DNA of 24,262 nucleotides from a virus, in IMG/VR virus record IMGVR_UViG_3300042549_008695, positions 1 through 24,262 of that record, one strand, 5' to 3'. The position numbers and the translations under genes are program-made. The notes beneath the pieces were generated by a model. It had not been told where the DNA came from, searched no databases, and saw nothing but the letters and a program-made list of their open reading frames with translations. Positions 1 to 7,069 of this stretch are shown piece by piece. How positions within the stretch are numbered: position 1 is the first letter of the stretch; each line of letters begins with the position of its first letter.

Positions 1-34
1 TAAGTTAGCTAGGAGTTAGCGAAAAAGTTTTTAT

Positions 35-111
<77 letters not shown>

Positions 112-137
112 GACAACCGAGGGAAAGACGAGGGCAA

Positions 138-242
138 GAATTAGACGGGGCCGTCATTGTGTTGAAAACTTCGAAAGAAGTGGCTTCGTGAGGTGCAGTA
201 TCATTAGATACAACTCGAGACTACGAGTGCGGGGTCTAGTTC
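138..242 (+). ncRNA. Possible structured RNA between the two tRNA genes
   Basis: The 176 bases between the tRNAs contain no convincing reading frame but several potential helices. GAATTAGAC (138-146) can pair with GTCTAGTTC (234-242), nine pairs including one G-U. Inside this lie ACTTC-GAAA-GAAGT (168-181, a GNRA tetraloop), GTATC-ATTA-GATAC (198-211) and ACTCG-AGACTA-CGAGT (213-228). GACG/CGTC (144-147/152-155) is a competing pairing. The arrangement resembles a multi-branch junction, but it has no T-loop motif, CCA or anticodon arm, so it is not a tRNA. One 9-bp helix of this kind is expected by chance at this length, so only the cluster of hairpins is suggestive. It could simply be transcribed spacer. 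Confidence 0.3.
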
Positions 243-287
243 AATTAATTGAGTAGAATGTATAGTTTAGTATTAAATAGTTTTCAT

Positions 288-370
288 GTCCGCGTGGTGA
301 AATAGGTAGACACAAGAGACTTAAAATCTCTCGCGAAAGCGTCCCGGTTCGAGTCCGGGCGTGGACACCA
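288..370 (+). tRNA. tRNA-Leu (anticodon TAA), CCA encoded
   Basis: The acceptor stem GTCCGCG (288-294) pairs with CGTGGAC (360-366), with one G-U, followed by discriminator A and encoded CCA (368-370). The anticodon stem AGAGA/TCTCT encloses the loop CTTAAAA with anticodon TAA. A variable arm (CGCGAAAGCG region) and T arm CCCGG-TTCGAGT-CCGGG follow, as expected of a class II leucine tRNA. It reads TTA, the leucine codon favoured in AT-rich phages. It lies 16 nt upstream of the first protein gene, so it may be cut from a common transcript. Confidence 0.97.
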
Positions 371-386
371 GTTTAAAGGAATAAGC

Positions 387-575
387 ATGTCTATAGAAAT
401 TGCAATAGTTGTAGGTTATGTTGTTGGTTCTATTGTTACCGGTATCATGGCATATAAACGCGGCGTTATTCGCGGTTCAGGCGCAACAGTGGATCTGCTT
501 ATTTCTGCAAACTTTGTTAAGTGGCGTAAAGTAAACGGCGAGATTGAACTCTGCCCCCTAGATAGCAAAGACTAA
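387..575 (+). CDS. Small single-pass membrane protein
   Basis: This 62-residue protein is not recognised. Residues 4-24 form one hydrophobic, glycine-rich segment (IAIVVGYVVGSIVTGIMAY), followed by a basic patch (KRGVIRG). The protein is therefore probably anchored in the inner membrane, with the remainder in the cytoplasm by the positive-inside rule. The C-terminal half is polar with no known motif. The start ATG follows the purine-rich AAAGGAATAAGC, a plausible ribosome site. It lies between tRNA-Leu and the SpeD-family gene, 12 nt from the latter, and probably shares its transcript. The coding call rests on the ribosome site, spacing and tight packing with neighbours. The function is unknown. 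Confidence 0.65.
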   Translation: MSIEIAIVVGYVVGSIVTGIMAYKRGVIRGSGATVDLLISANFVKWRKVNGEIELCPLDSKD

Positions 576-587
576 GAGGACACATTA

Positions 588-965
588 TTGGCTCAGTTTC
601 ACAAACATCTTATTATTCGTGCAGAAATTAAAAAACCCGCAGTAGACCCAACATATGTATCAGAAATGTGGATGCCTAATCTAATTGATAGGATTGGTAT
701 GAAAACACTAATGGGTCCTTATGCAACATATTGTGACGTTCCCGGTAATCGAGGACTTACAGCAGTAACTATCATTGAGACCAGTCACATCGCTATGCAT
801 ATTTGGGACGAAGAAAGCCCTGCAATGATGCAACTAGATGTTTACACTTGTGGTCCTTTGGATCCTTACGATGTAGTAGCTGCTATCCAAGAATTCGAAC
901 CAGTTCTAGTAGAAATGAAGTACCTAGATCGAGAACAGAATCTAGTAGAAATTCCTATGCCATAA
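588..965 (+). CDS. speD: SpeD-family pyruvoyl-dependent decarboxylase (S-adenosylmethionine decarboxylase-like)
   Basis: This 125-residue protein has the length and core motifs of prokaryotic SpeD, a self-cleaving enzyme whose new N-terminal serine becomes the pyruvoyl cofactor. The classical product is decarboxylated SAM for spermidine synthesis. The candidate processing serine is S66 in IIETSHIAMHIWDE, H71 is the processing histidine, and C88 in DVYTCG is the catalytic cysteine. The spacing S-to-H (5) matches the family. The glutamate normally just before the serine is a threonine here (T65). The start is TTG at 588, behind AAGAGGA. SpeD is a known auxiliary gene of marine T4-like phages. 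Some SpeD homologues decarboxylate ornithine or arginine instead, so the family call is firm but the substrate is open. Confidence 0.88.
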   Translation: MAQFHKHLIIRAEIKKPAVDPTYVSEMWMPNLIDRIGMKTLMGPYATYCDVPGNRGLTAVTIIETSHIAMHIWDEESPAMMQLDVYTCGPLDPYDVVAAIQEFEPVLVEMKYLDREQNLVEIPMP

Positions 966-990
966 CAAATCAGCTACACTCTAACTAGCT

Positions 991-998
991 GATAAATA
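991..998 (+). promoter_or_regulatory. T4-type late promoter box GATAAATA
   Basis: GATAAATA differs from the T4 late consensus TATAAATA only at the first base. It ends 5 nt before the ATG of the radical SAM gene, so a transcript started from it would have almost no leader. It also overlaps the right arm of an 8-bp inverted repeat, ATCAGCTA/TAGCTGAT (969-976/986-993). Confidence 0.45.
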
Positions 999-1003
999 TT
1001 GGT

Positions 1004-2332
1004 ATGGATGAGATACACACAAAACATTACAAGCACTGGAACGAACTACCTATTAACAAGGATACTTCGTGTCAATTTAAATGGACATGGAGTACCCTGT
1101 TTTTAAACTTTGGTACTACCAGTAGCTGTCACCGTTGCAAGCATTGGCCTGTAACAGTTGATACTATTGAAGACTTCCACAATGTTCCAGGTAAACTGCA
1201 AGATCGAGAAAAGATGTTGCAGGGCCAATGGCCCGGTAACGGTTGCGAGTATTGTAAAGTTGTAGAAGATGTAGGCGGAACCAGCGAGCGTCAAGCCTAC
1301 ATCAAGGACCTAGCGATGCTGCCTCCAGAGATGCAGTACAATCCCAGCGCCACTGAAGTTACGCCCAGACTACTAGAAGTTTATTTTAGTAGTCTATGTA
1401 ATCAAGCCTGCACTTATTGCAGCGCAAAGTTCAGCAGTGTTATTCAAGCAGAAATTGTAAAGCATGGTGAGATCGTTAAGGACGATCTAGAAGTATATCA
1501 GTGGCCCAACAATCCTGATTATGACATTATGCGCGAAAAGTTTTGGAACTGGATGGATAAGCATGGTAAAGACCTGTACAAGTTTCAGATCCTAGGCGGT
1601 GAGCCGCTGTATCAACCTGAGTTTGAACGCTGCATCGAATGGTTTGATAAAAATCCTTGCCCTAATCTAGAATGGCACATCTTTAGTAACCTCAAACATA
1701 AAACAGAACGCTTAGAGCAGCAACTAGACAAAATTGAACGTCTTATTGCAGATAAAAAGCTAAAGAGCTTCCAAGTTGTTGCTAGTATGGATTGCTGGGG
1801 AGATGAAGCTGAATATGCACGCTACGGTATGGACCTAGAACAATGGGAGCGTAACTTCCTGCTGCTGCATAACAAGCGTTGGGTCAAGCTACAAGTACAT
1901 AGCACTATCACATCGCTAACTACTCCCACAATGTGGAAACTGTACGACAATATTATCAAGTGGGAAGATAATCAAATTATGCCTTGGGGCAAGCCCAAGC
2001 CAATCTTCTATAGTTGGAACACTATTCAAGATCCAAAGTGGATGAATCCTAGTGTGTTTGGTGATTACTGTGTACCTGAGATTGATCAGCTAATACGCAC
2101 TCTTGAAAGCAGAAATCAAACTTTTAACAGGGATATTTCTTATCTAGAAGGTATTCGTAAGCAGTTAGTAAATGCTAAACCAAACAAGTATGAAATGTAT
2201 CGTTTCCGATCACACTTAGATGAATTGGATAAACGCCGTAACTTAGATTGGAAAAGCATCTATCCGAGACTAGCTGAATATGTTAATTTACAGCTACACA
2301 ACTATACGTTTGAAAGTAAAAAGGGGCAGTAA
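1004..2332 (+). CDS. Radical SAM protein (twitch-type, phage family)
   Basis: This 442-residue protein has the radical SAM cluster motif CX3CX2C at C132, C136 and C139 (SLCNQACTYC), which holds the [4Fe-4S] cluster that cleaves SAM. The GGEPL motif at 198-202 is the usual SAM-binding GGE. Two further pairs, C42xxC45 and C81xxC84, lie before the core and could bind zinc or an auxiliary cluster. No SPASM-like cysteine cluster is seen at the C-terminus. Proteins of this type are frequent in marine T4-like phages, usually next to glycosyltransferase-like genes, as here. The substrate is unknown. The gene overlaps the next one at TAATG. No Shine-Dalgarno sequence is seen before the ATG. The FdxA ferredoxin at 4808 is a possible electron donor. 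Confidence 0.85.
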   Translation: MDEIHTKHYKHWNELPINKDTSCQFKWTWSTLFLNFGTTSSCHRCKHWPVTVDTIEDFHNVPGKLQDREKMLQGQWPGNGCEYCKVVEDVGGTSERQAYIKDLAMLPPEMQYNPSATEVTPRLLEVYFSSLCNQACTYCSAKFSSVIQAEIVKHGEIVKDDLEVYQWPNNPDYDIMREKFWNWMDKHGKDLYKFQILGGEPLYQPEFERCIEWFDKNPCPNLEWHIFSNLKHKTERLEQQLDKIERLIADKKLKSFQVVASMDCWGDEAEYARYGMDLEQWERNFLLLHNKRWVKLQVHSTITSLTTPTMWKLYDNIIKWEDNQIMPWGKPKPIFYSWNTIQDPKWMNPSVFGDYCVPEIDQLIRTLESRNQTFNRDISYLEGIRKQLVNAKPNKYEMYRFRSHLDELDKRRNLDWKSIYPRLAEYVNLQLHNYTFESKKGQ

Positions 2333-3453
2333 TGCCTCAAATATATGCTAATGGTTTAATAAAAGAAAATCCTTTTTTTGAACTATCTAATCAAAGTTTT
2401 GAAAAACTGCTGAAGCTATATACTAATAAAAACACAAAATATTCTAAATACATAGTAGTAAAACCTGTTTATAAGAATCTCAATTTAGAAACAATTGATT
2501 TTGACCCGGTTGCTTTTTTCAGCGATGCATTAATAAAAAAGTTAAAATTAGGAAAAATATCTTTAATTTTTGATTGTTCCATAGAAGGTTCGCATATCGT
2601 ATTTCCTTACTTTAAAAGATTTAGTAAAGGATTTTCAAATAATAACATACCACTTCAACGTTTTTATTATTTAACAGGCGATGCTGTTGAAAAAGACATG
2701 CATCTTAAAAACAATGTGTATCACATTAATGCGTGTGATAGTATGTTGAGCTGTCCCAACCCACGTTTAGATACAAAAGCAACCTTATATTTTACGTGCC
2801 TCAGTCGCAAACCTAGATACTGGCGTTCTAGATTAATCTATGAAATGTATAATACTGCGTATAAAGATAAAATGCTAGCGAGTCATCCGAAAATTGAATC
2901 TAAAAATGATTTTATGAATCATGACGGATTTGATGTTGACGGTAATATGGTTGAGTTTTTTATTAAACATTCTCCTATGCAAGTTTCGCAGAATGCTCCA
3001 CTTTCTAGCACAATGCCGGATAAAGATATAATATCAACTTTACCGGAAGTCTACAGTCGCGCAGTATTTGACGTATCATTAGAAACATATCAAGAAAGAG
3101 CACACGAATTTATTACAGAAAAAACTTTCAAACCTATGCTTAATATGATGCCGGTAATAATTTGGGGTACACCCGGTATTAATACATCGGGGCTGACCCG
3201 ATTAGGATTTAAGACATATGAGGATTGGTTTGATTTAACCTTCGATATTGAACCTAATACTGAAAAAAGACTTAAGCTTTTACTTGATGAGATACATCGT
3301 GTATGTAATATGCTAGATAGCATCGATGATATATCTAGTTGGCAGCGAAAGAATATGGGCGTAATAGAGCACAATAAAAATATTATACGCAACTTGTTAC
3401 CTACAAATGTATCCGAATTTACTCAATTTTATAAAGATATAGAAGCAGGTTGA
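2332..3453 (+). CDS. Glycosyltransferase-like phage protein, 'EKTFKP' family
   Basis: This 373-residue protein shares its C-terminal half with the protein at 12201-13460. The key block is ITEKTFKPMLNMMPVIIWG (261-279), then a conserved LGFKTYEDWFD (291-301). An upstream block, LSRKPRYWRSRLIYEMY (157-173), corresponds to SLNRTVRQHRLQFARELY in the paralogue. The pattern 'E-K-x-x-K-P, hydrophobic run, P-x-I-x-x-G' resembles the nucleotide-sugar binding part of fucosyltransferase-like GT-B enzymes, which suggests a sugar transferase. That is inference. No signal peptide or membrane segment is seen. It is translationally coupled to the radical SAM gene by a TAATG overlap. It is visibly more AT-rich than that gene, so it may have a separate history. 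Confidence 0.6.
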   Translation: MPQIYANGLIKENPFFELSNQSFEKLLKLYTNKNTKYSKYIVVKPVYKNLNLETIDFDPVAFFSDALIKKLKLGKISLIFDCSIEGSHIVFPYFKRFSKGFSNNNIPLQRFYYLTGDAVEKDMHLKNNVYHINACDSMLSCPNPRLDTKATLYFTCLSRKPRYWRSRLIYEMYNTAYKDKMLASHPKIESKNDFMNHDGFDVDGNMVEFFIKHSPMQVSQNAPLSSTMPDKDIISTLPEVYSRAVFDVSLETYQERAHEFITEKTFKPMLNMMPVIIWGTPGINTSGLTRLGFKTYEDWFDLTFDIEPNTEKRLKLLLDEIHRVCNMLDSIDDISSWQRKNMGVIEHNKNIIRNLLPTNVSEFTQFYKDIEAG

Positions 3454-3478
3454 CAAGATTGCAATATATTGCTATACT
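3450..3478 (+). promoter_or_regulatory. Sigma70-type early promoter for the ligase operon
   Basis: TTGACA (3450-3455) and TATACT (3473-3478) are separated by exactly 17 bp, matching the bacterial housekeeping consensus in 11 of 12 positions. The -35 box overlaps the end of the upstream gene. Transcription would start near 3485, giving a leader of about 25 nt with AAGG before the ligase ATG at 3510. It is a strong host-type promoter, as expected for phage early genes. Confidence 0.88.
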
Positions 3479-3509
3479 GTTGTATCATTAGTATTTTAAG
3501 GCAACTAAA

Positions 3510-4808
3510 ATGACCCCATGGCAAATTATTAAAGATTTGGAAACACACAATCTGCGTACTAACAAAGAGCAGATCATTGATGCTAATAGAGATAATGCAG
3601 AATTTTTAGAAGGTTGTAGACTTGCACTAGACTCTATGATCACATTTGGTCTCAAGAAAATTCCAGAAAAGACTGATGAGGATGGGCCTGGCCTAAGCTG
3701 GGACGCATTTACTCTAGCACTAACAGGCTTTGTTAGTCGCGGTGTCACCGGTAATACAGCTCGCGACATGATCGCAACAATGATGAACTCTGCTACGCAA
3801 GAGCAGTGGAATCATTGGTATCGACGTATCCTTATTAAGGATCTACGCTGCGGCGTAAGTGAAAAGACCATTAACAAAGTTGTTAAGGGTGCTATTCCTG
3901 TATTTGAATGTCAGCTCAGTCATGACAGTGCTAACCATGAAAGTAAAGTATGCGGCAAGAAACTGATCGAAGTGAAGTTGGATGGTGTGCGAGTTTTAAC
4001 CGTAGTCTATCCAGATGGGCGAGTGGACCAGTTCAGTCGCAATGGCAAGGAGTTGCTCAACTTTGGTCACATCAAAGAGCAGTTCGCCAAAGTAGCGAAC
4101 AAGTTAAGCTCTCCGACTGTTTTCGACGGGGAGATTATGAGCAGCAGTTTCCAGGATCTAATGAAGCAGGTTCACCGCAAGGAAAATGTAACAGCCGGTG
4201 ATGCAGTACTACACTTGTTTGATATTATTCCGCTTGACCAGTTTCAAGAAGGCAAGTTTGCAGTTAAGCAACGTGAGCGCACAGCATGGCTCAAGCAGTG
4301 GTACGAACAACACATGAACCTGTTGCCCAACGTAACTGTACTTGACCATGCAGTAGTTGACCTTGATTCTGATGAAGGACAGAAGTTGTTTTCTATGTAC
4401 AATAAGAGTGCAGTAGAGAACGGTTACGAAGGTATTATGATCAAGGACTTGAATGCTCCATACGAGTGCAAGCGTAGTGCTGCCTGGCTCAAACTCAAAC
4501 CCTTCATTGAAGTTTCGTTGGAAGTAATCAATGTTGAAGAAGGCACTGGAAGAAATGTTGGACGACTGGGTGCATTTGTATGTGCCGGCGTCGACGACGG
4601 AAAACGTATTAAAGTTAATGTTGGGTCTGGCTTCAGTGATTCGAATAGAGATAGCTTTTGGGCTAGCCACGTTGAAAATGATAATATTGTAGGACAAATT
4701 GTTGAAGTGAGGGCAGATGCGGTAACGCAGAACCAAGATGGAACTTATAGTTTGCGCTTCCCTCGCTTCTTACGTTTCCGTGGCTTTGAGGCCGGAGAGA
4801 AACTATAA
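3510..4808 (+). CDS. ATP-dependent DNA ligase (T4 gp30-like)
   Basis: This 432-residue enzyme seals nicks in duplex DNA and would join Okazaki fragments during phage replication. Motif I is KLDGVR with K156 as the nucleotide-accepting lysine. Motif III is TVFDGE (203-208), motif IV is YEGIMIK (306-312), and motif V is WLKLKP (326-331). An N-terminal DNA-binding region of about 150 residues precedes the adenylation domain, and an OB-fold region of about 100 residues follows. The size is slightly below the T4 enzyme (487 residues). The start ATG follows AAGGCAACTAAA. It is the first gene of an operon behind a strong sigma70-type promoter, consistent with early expression. It overlaps the ferredoxin gene at TAATG. 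Confidence 0.95.
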   Translation: MTPWQIIKDLETHNLRTNKEQIIDANRDNAEFLEGCRLALDSMITFGLKKIPEKTDEDGPGLSWDAFTLALTGFVSRGVTGNTARDMIATMMNSATQEQWNHWYRRILIKDLRCGVSEKTINKVVKGAIPVFECQLSHDSANHESKVCGKKLIEVKLDGVRVLTVVYPDGRVDQFSRNGKELLNFGHIKEQFAKVANKLSSPTVFDGEIMSSSFQDLMKQVHRKENVTAGDAVLHLFDIIPLDQFQEGKFAVKQRERTAWLKQWYEQHMNLLPNVTVLDHAVVDLDSDEGQKLFSMYNKSAVENGYEGIMIKDLNAPYECKRSAAWLKLKPFIEVSLEVINVEEGTGRNVGRLGAFVCAGVDDGKRIKVNVGSGFSDSNRDSFWASHVENDNIVGQIVEVRADAVTQNQDGTYSLRFPRFLRFRGFEAGEKL

Positions 4809-5137
4809 TGACATACGTTGTAACAGAATCATGTATTAAGTGCAAGTATACTGATTGTGTGACGGTTTGCCCAGTAGATTGCTTTTATGAAGGTGAAAAT
4901 TTTCTAGTCATTAACCCCGACGAATGTATTGATTGTGCGCTGTGTGAGCCTGAGTGTCCTGTTAATGCGATTTATTCTGATAACGACTTGCCACAGGAAC
5001 AGCGTTACATGATTGACTTAAATGCTGAACTTAGCAAAGAGTGGCAAACTAGTAATATTACAGCCAAACGTGATCCGCTGCCGGATGCAGAGCACTGGGC
5101 TACTGTTCAAGATAAAAAAGATTTTCTAGTAAGGTAG
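4808..5137 (+). CDS. fdxA: 7Fe ferredoxin, FdxA type ([3Fe-4S][4Fe-4S])
   Basis: This 109-residue protein is a full-length match in layout to proteobacterial FdxA and Azotobacter ferredoxin I. C9, C17 and C50 fit the [3Fe-4S] ligands. C21, C40, C43 and C46 fit the [4Fe-4S] ligands. The two additional cysteines C12 and C25 are also where ferredoxin I has them. The C-terminal tail includes the family's [11 protein letters not shown]. It carries single electrons in the cytoplasm. Phage ferredoxins are usually the plant type; this bacterial type is unusual and was probably captured from a proteobacterial host. Its start overlaps the ligase stop (TAATG), and the deformylase follows after 12 nt. 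Possible partners are the radical SAM protein or host oxidoreductases. Confidence 0.95.
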   Translation: MTYVVTESCIKCKYTDCVTVCPVDCFYEGENFLVINPDECIDCALCEPECPVNAIYSDNDLPQEQRYMIDLNAELSKEWQTSNITAKRDPLPDAEHWATVQDKKDFLVR

Positions 5138-5149
5138 TTAAATAAAGTT

Positions 5150-5746
5150 ATGAGTAAACAATACGACCCATATAGCAAATATGCATCTAGCACTGATGTC
5201 AGTTTAGGCGAGTCCTTTCTCGAAGATTGGCGCTGTGAATTAGTTGACCCTAGAGATCCTGCATTACATCGAAGTGCTACAACTGACCCGTTTAAAGGCG
5301 GTATTGACTGGACTGAACGCGAAAAAGAAATGCTTGAGCTAATGCATGCCAATTTAGGTGTAGGACTTAGTGCTACACAAGTTGGTAGTAGTTATAACAT
5401 GTTTGTTATGGCACATAGTTTCTTAGGTGACATAGGTATTTACAAACCCTCCATTATTGAAACTGAAGGTGAAGTACAAATTGAAGAAGGTTGCTTAACT
5501 TGGCCGTTGCTTTACTTAAAGATTAAGAGACCAGCTAAGATCAAGGTACAGTTCACCAAAACAGATGGTGAGACTGTGGTTGAAACATGGATGGATGGTA
5601 TTGATGCAAGATGTTTCCTTCACGAGTATGATCACTTGCAAGGAATTAACTTTATAGACATTGTTGGCGAATTTAAACTACAGATGGCTAAACAAAAACG
5701 CGACAAGCGTTTTAAAAGATTGGAACGTTCTGTTAAGAGAGGATAA
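5150..5746 (+). CDS. def: Peptide deformylase
   Basis: This 198-residue enzyme removes the formyl group from the first methionine of new proteins. All three family motifs are present: GVGLSATQ (70-77), EEGCLTWP (112-119) with metal ligand C115, and FLHEYDHLQG (156-165) with metal ligands H158 and H162 and catalytic E159. The usual EGCLS is EGCLT. About 45 residues precede the usual start of the domain, an acidic extension with no motif. Deformylases are recurrent in marine phages, where they are thought to speed maturation of host or phage proteins during infection. The start is coupled to the ferredoxin gene, and the stop overlaps the next start (TAATG). Confidence 0.95.
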   Translation: MSKQYDPYSKYASSTDVSLGESFLEDWRCELVDPRDPALHRSATTDPFKGGIDWTEREKEMLELMHANLGVGLSATQVGSSYNMFVMAHSFLGDIGIYKPSIIETEGEVQIEEGCLTWPLLYLKIKRPAKIKVQFTKTDGETVVETWMDGIDARCFLHEYDHLQGINFIDIVGEFKLQMAKQKRDKRFKRLERSVKRG

Positions 5747-6603
5747 TGGACTATCCATTCTATGTCAACAACTTTGATCGTGTTCAAGACCATGCAAGAC
5801 AATATCCTTTAGTAAGAAAGATATTTGAGCATCCTGTTGCGTTTTGGTACGGCCAAAGAAACGGCAAACCCGTAAAGCATCTAGAAAAGAGCTTGGCAAG
5901 ATTGTTCCGTAGAACATTGCCTGCTCTTCCTGTGTTTGTGCTTTACAATCTTCCTAACCGAGACATGGGACATTACAGCAAAGGTGGCGCTAGCAGTTCT
6001 GCTAGCTATTTAGAGTTTATTGAAAGTTTTGCATTAGGTGTAGGCAAACTTTCGCCTATTGTTATCTTTGAACCCGATGCGCTGCCACATAGTACAGAAA
6101 TGGCTACAGTTGAAGCACAGTGGCGCTATAAACTAATGCAACAAGCATTAACAATACTAACTGAGCGTACTAACGCACTAGTGTATGTTGACATAGGTCA
6201 TAGCAATTGGCTCGAACCTGAAGAAGCTGGTAAACTACTTAACAGTGTATGTGCGCCGGGTGTGCGCGGCTTTAGTGTCAATGTCAGCAACTTTAGAACC
6301 ACAGAAGAGTCTGTAAGCTGGGCAGAGCGTGTAGGCGAATATACACAGTACAATCACTACGTAGTTGATACTAGTCGCAACGGCAACGGTCCATATGGCA
6401 ATGAATGGTGCAACCCACCTGGTCGTGCAATTGGTCAAAAACCTACAACAGATACTGGATACCCTCTGTGCGATGCTTATCTATGGATTAAGATTCCTGG
6501 CGAGAGTGACGGAAGAAAAAATAACGGACCTAGAGCAGGCCGCTTTTGGCCCGTTTATGCCGAGCAATTAGTTATTAATACCGCGAATATTTTAAATGAT
6601 TGA
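5746..6603 (+). CDS. Glycoside hydrolase family 6 enzyme (cellulase-like)
   Basis: This 285-residue protein is a compact GH6 catalytic domain, a family of inverting beta-1,4-glucanases (endoglucanases and cellobiohydrolases). The ordered motifs are VLYNLPNRD (65-73), IFEPDALP (107-114), VYVDIGHSNWL (146-156), VDTSRNGNGP (207-216) and IKIPGESDG (248-256). D73, D111, D149 and D208 fall where the family's key aspartates lie. The D73-D111 spacing of 38 equals that of Thermobifida Cel6A (D79-D117). There is no signal peptide, carbohydrate-binding module or linker, so export would depend on lysis or on the virion. It sits inside a tightly packed early operon, with TAATG and 8-nt overlaps on either side. 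The actual substrate is unknown; a host or biofilm glucan is possible. Confidence 0.92.
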   Translation: MDYPFYVNNFDRVQDHARQYPLVRKIFEHPVAFWYGQRNGKPVKHLEKSLARLFRRTLPALPVFVLYNLPNRDMGHYSKGGASSSASYLEFIESFALGVGKLSPIVIFEPDALPHSTEMATVEAQWRYKLMQQALTILTERTNALVYVDIGHSNWLEPEEAGKLLNSVCAPGVRGFSVNVSNFRTTEESVSWAERVGEYTQYNHYVVDTSRNGNGPYGNEWCNPPGRAIGQKPTTDTGYPLCDAYLWIKIPGESDGRKNNGPRAGRFWPVYAEQLVINTANILND

Positions 6604-7069
6604 ATATTATAAAAATGCTCTTAGTGAGCAAGAAATTATCTATTTAGAAAAGAATGTACATGAATTCTATAATCATGATACAGAAATTTTTCATAGCTTA
6701 CGTGCAGATCTAATTAAAATACCACTGTTTTTCAAATTTTTAATTTACGAAAAACTACAAGCATTCTCCGAAAAATATAAAGTAGAAGTTGGAGAAATTG
6801 AGTTTGCTAGATATAGACGATATTTACCCGGTGACTATATTAAACCACACAACGATAATTATAAAAATGGTAATAGAAAAGTAACTATTATTTTCGGAAT
6901 AAACGATCAATATAGCGGCGGCGAACTCTGTATTAACAACACAGAATTTAAAATTCTAAGAGGTGATATGTTGCTATTTTCTAGCGAAATTATGCACGAA
7001 GTTAAGACAGTTACAGACGGTGTAAGAGATATTATAGTAGTGTTAACTCACACTTTAGAAAATATTTAA
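6596..7069 (+). CDS. 2-oxoglutarate/Fe(II)-dependent oxygenase
   Basis: This 157-residue protein has the double-stranded beta-helix signature of the prolyl 4-hydroxylase-like superfamily. H85 and D87 form the HxD iron motif in IKPHNDNYK, H134 in EIMHEVK is the distal iron ligand, and R144 in GVRDII is placed to bind 2-oxoglutarate. SGGEL (107-111) and GDMLLF (123-128) are family-typical. The 65-residue N-terminus is short and without other domains. Such small oxygenases are abundant in marine T4-like phages; their targets (protein side chains or nucleobases) are mostly unknown. It overlaps the GH6 gene by 8 nt and is the last gene of the early operon. Its stop codon overlaps the stop of the opposing gene. 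Confidence 0.88.
   Translation: MIEYYKNALSEQEIIYLEKNVHEFYNHDTEIFHSLRADLIKIPLFFKFLIYEKLQAFSEKYKVEVGEIEFARYRRYLPGDYIKPHNDNYKNGNRKVTIIFGINDQYSGGELCINNTEFKILRGDMLLFSSEIMHEVKTVTDGVRDIIVVLTHTLENI

Noticed and set aside
3-20. Direct repeat AGTTAGC at 3-9 and 14-20 before the first tRNA
   Set aside because: Only 7 bp long and at the window edge; no link to an attachment site can be shown.
969-993. 8-bp inverted repeat with 9-nt loop, considered as a terminator after speD
   Set aside because: The stem is AT-balanced and no T-run follows, so termination is not supported; it is mentioned only with the overlapping late box.
4209-4736. Long minus-strand reading frame opposite the DNA ligase gene
   Set aside because: The plus strand encodes all ligase motifs across this region; the antisense frame has no ribosome site and no recognisable domain.
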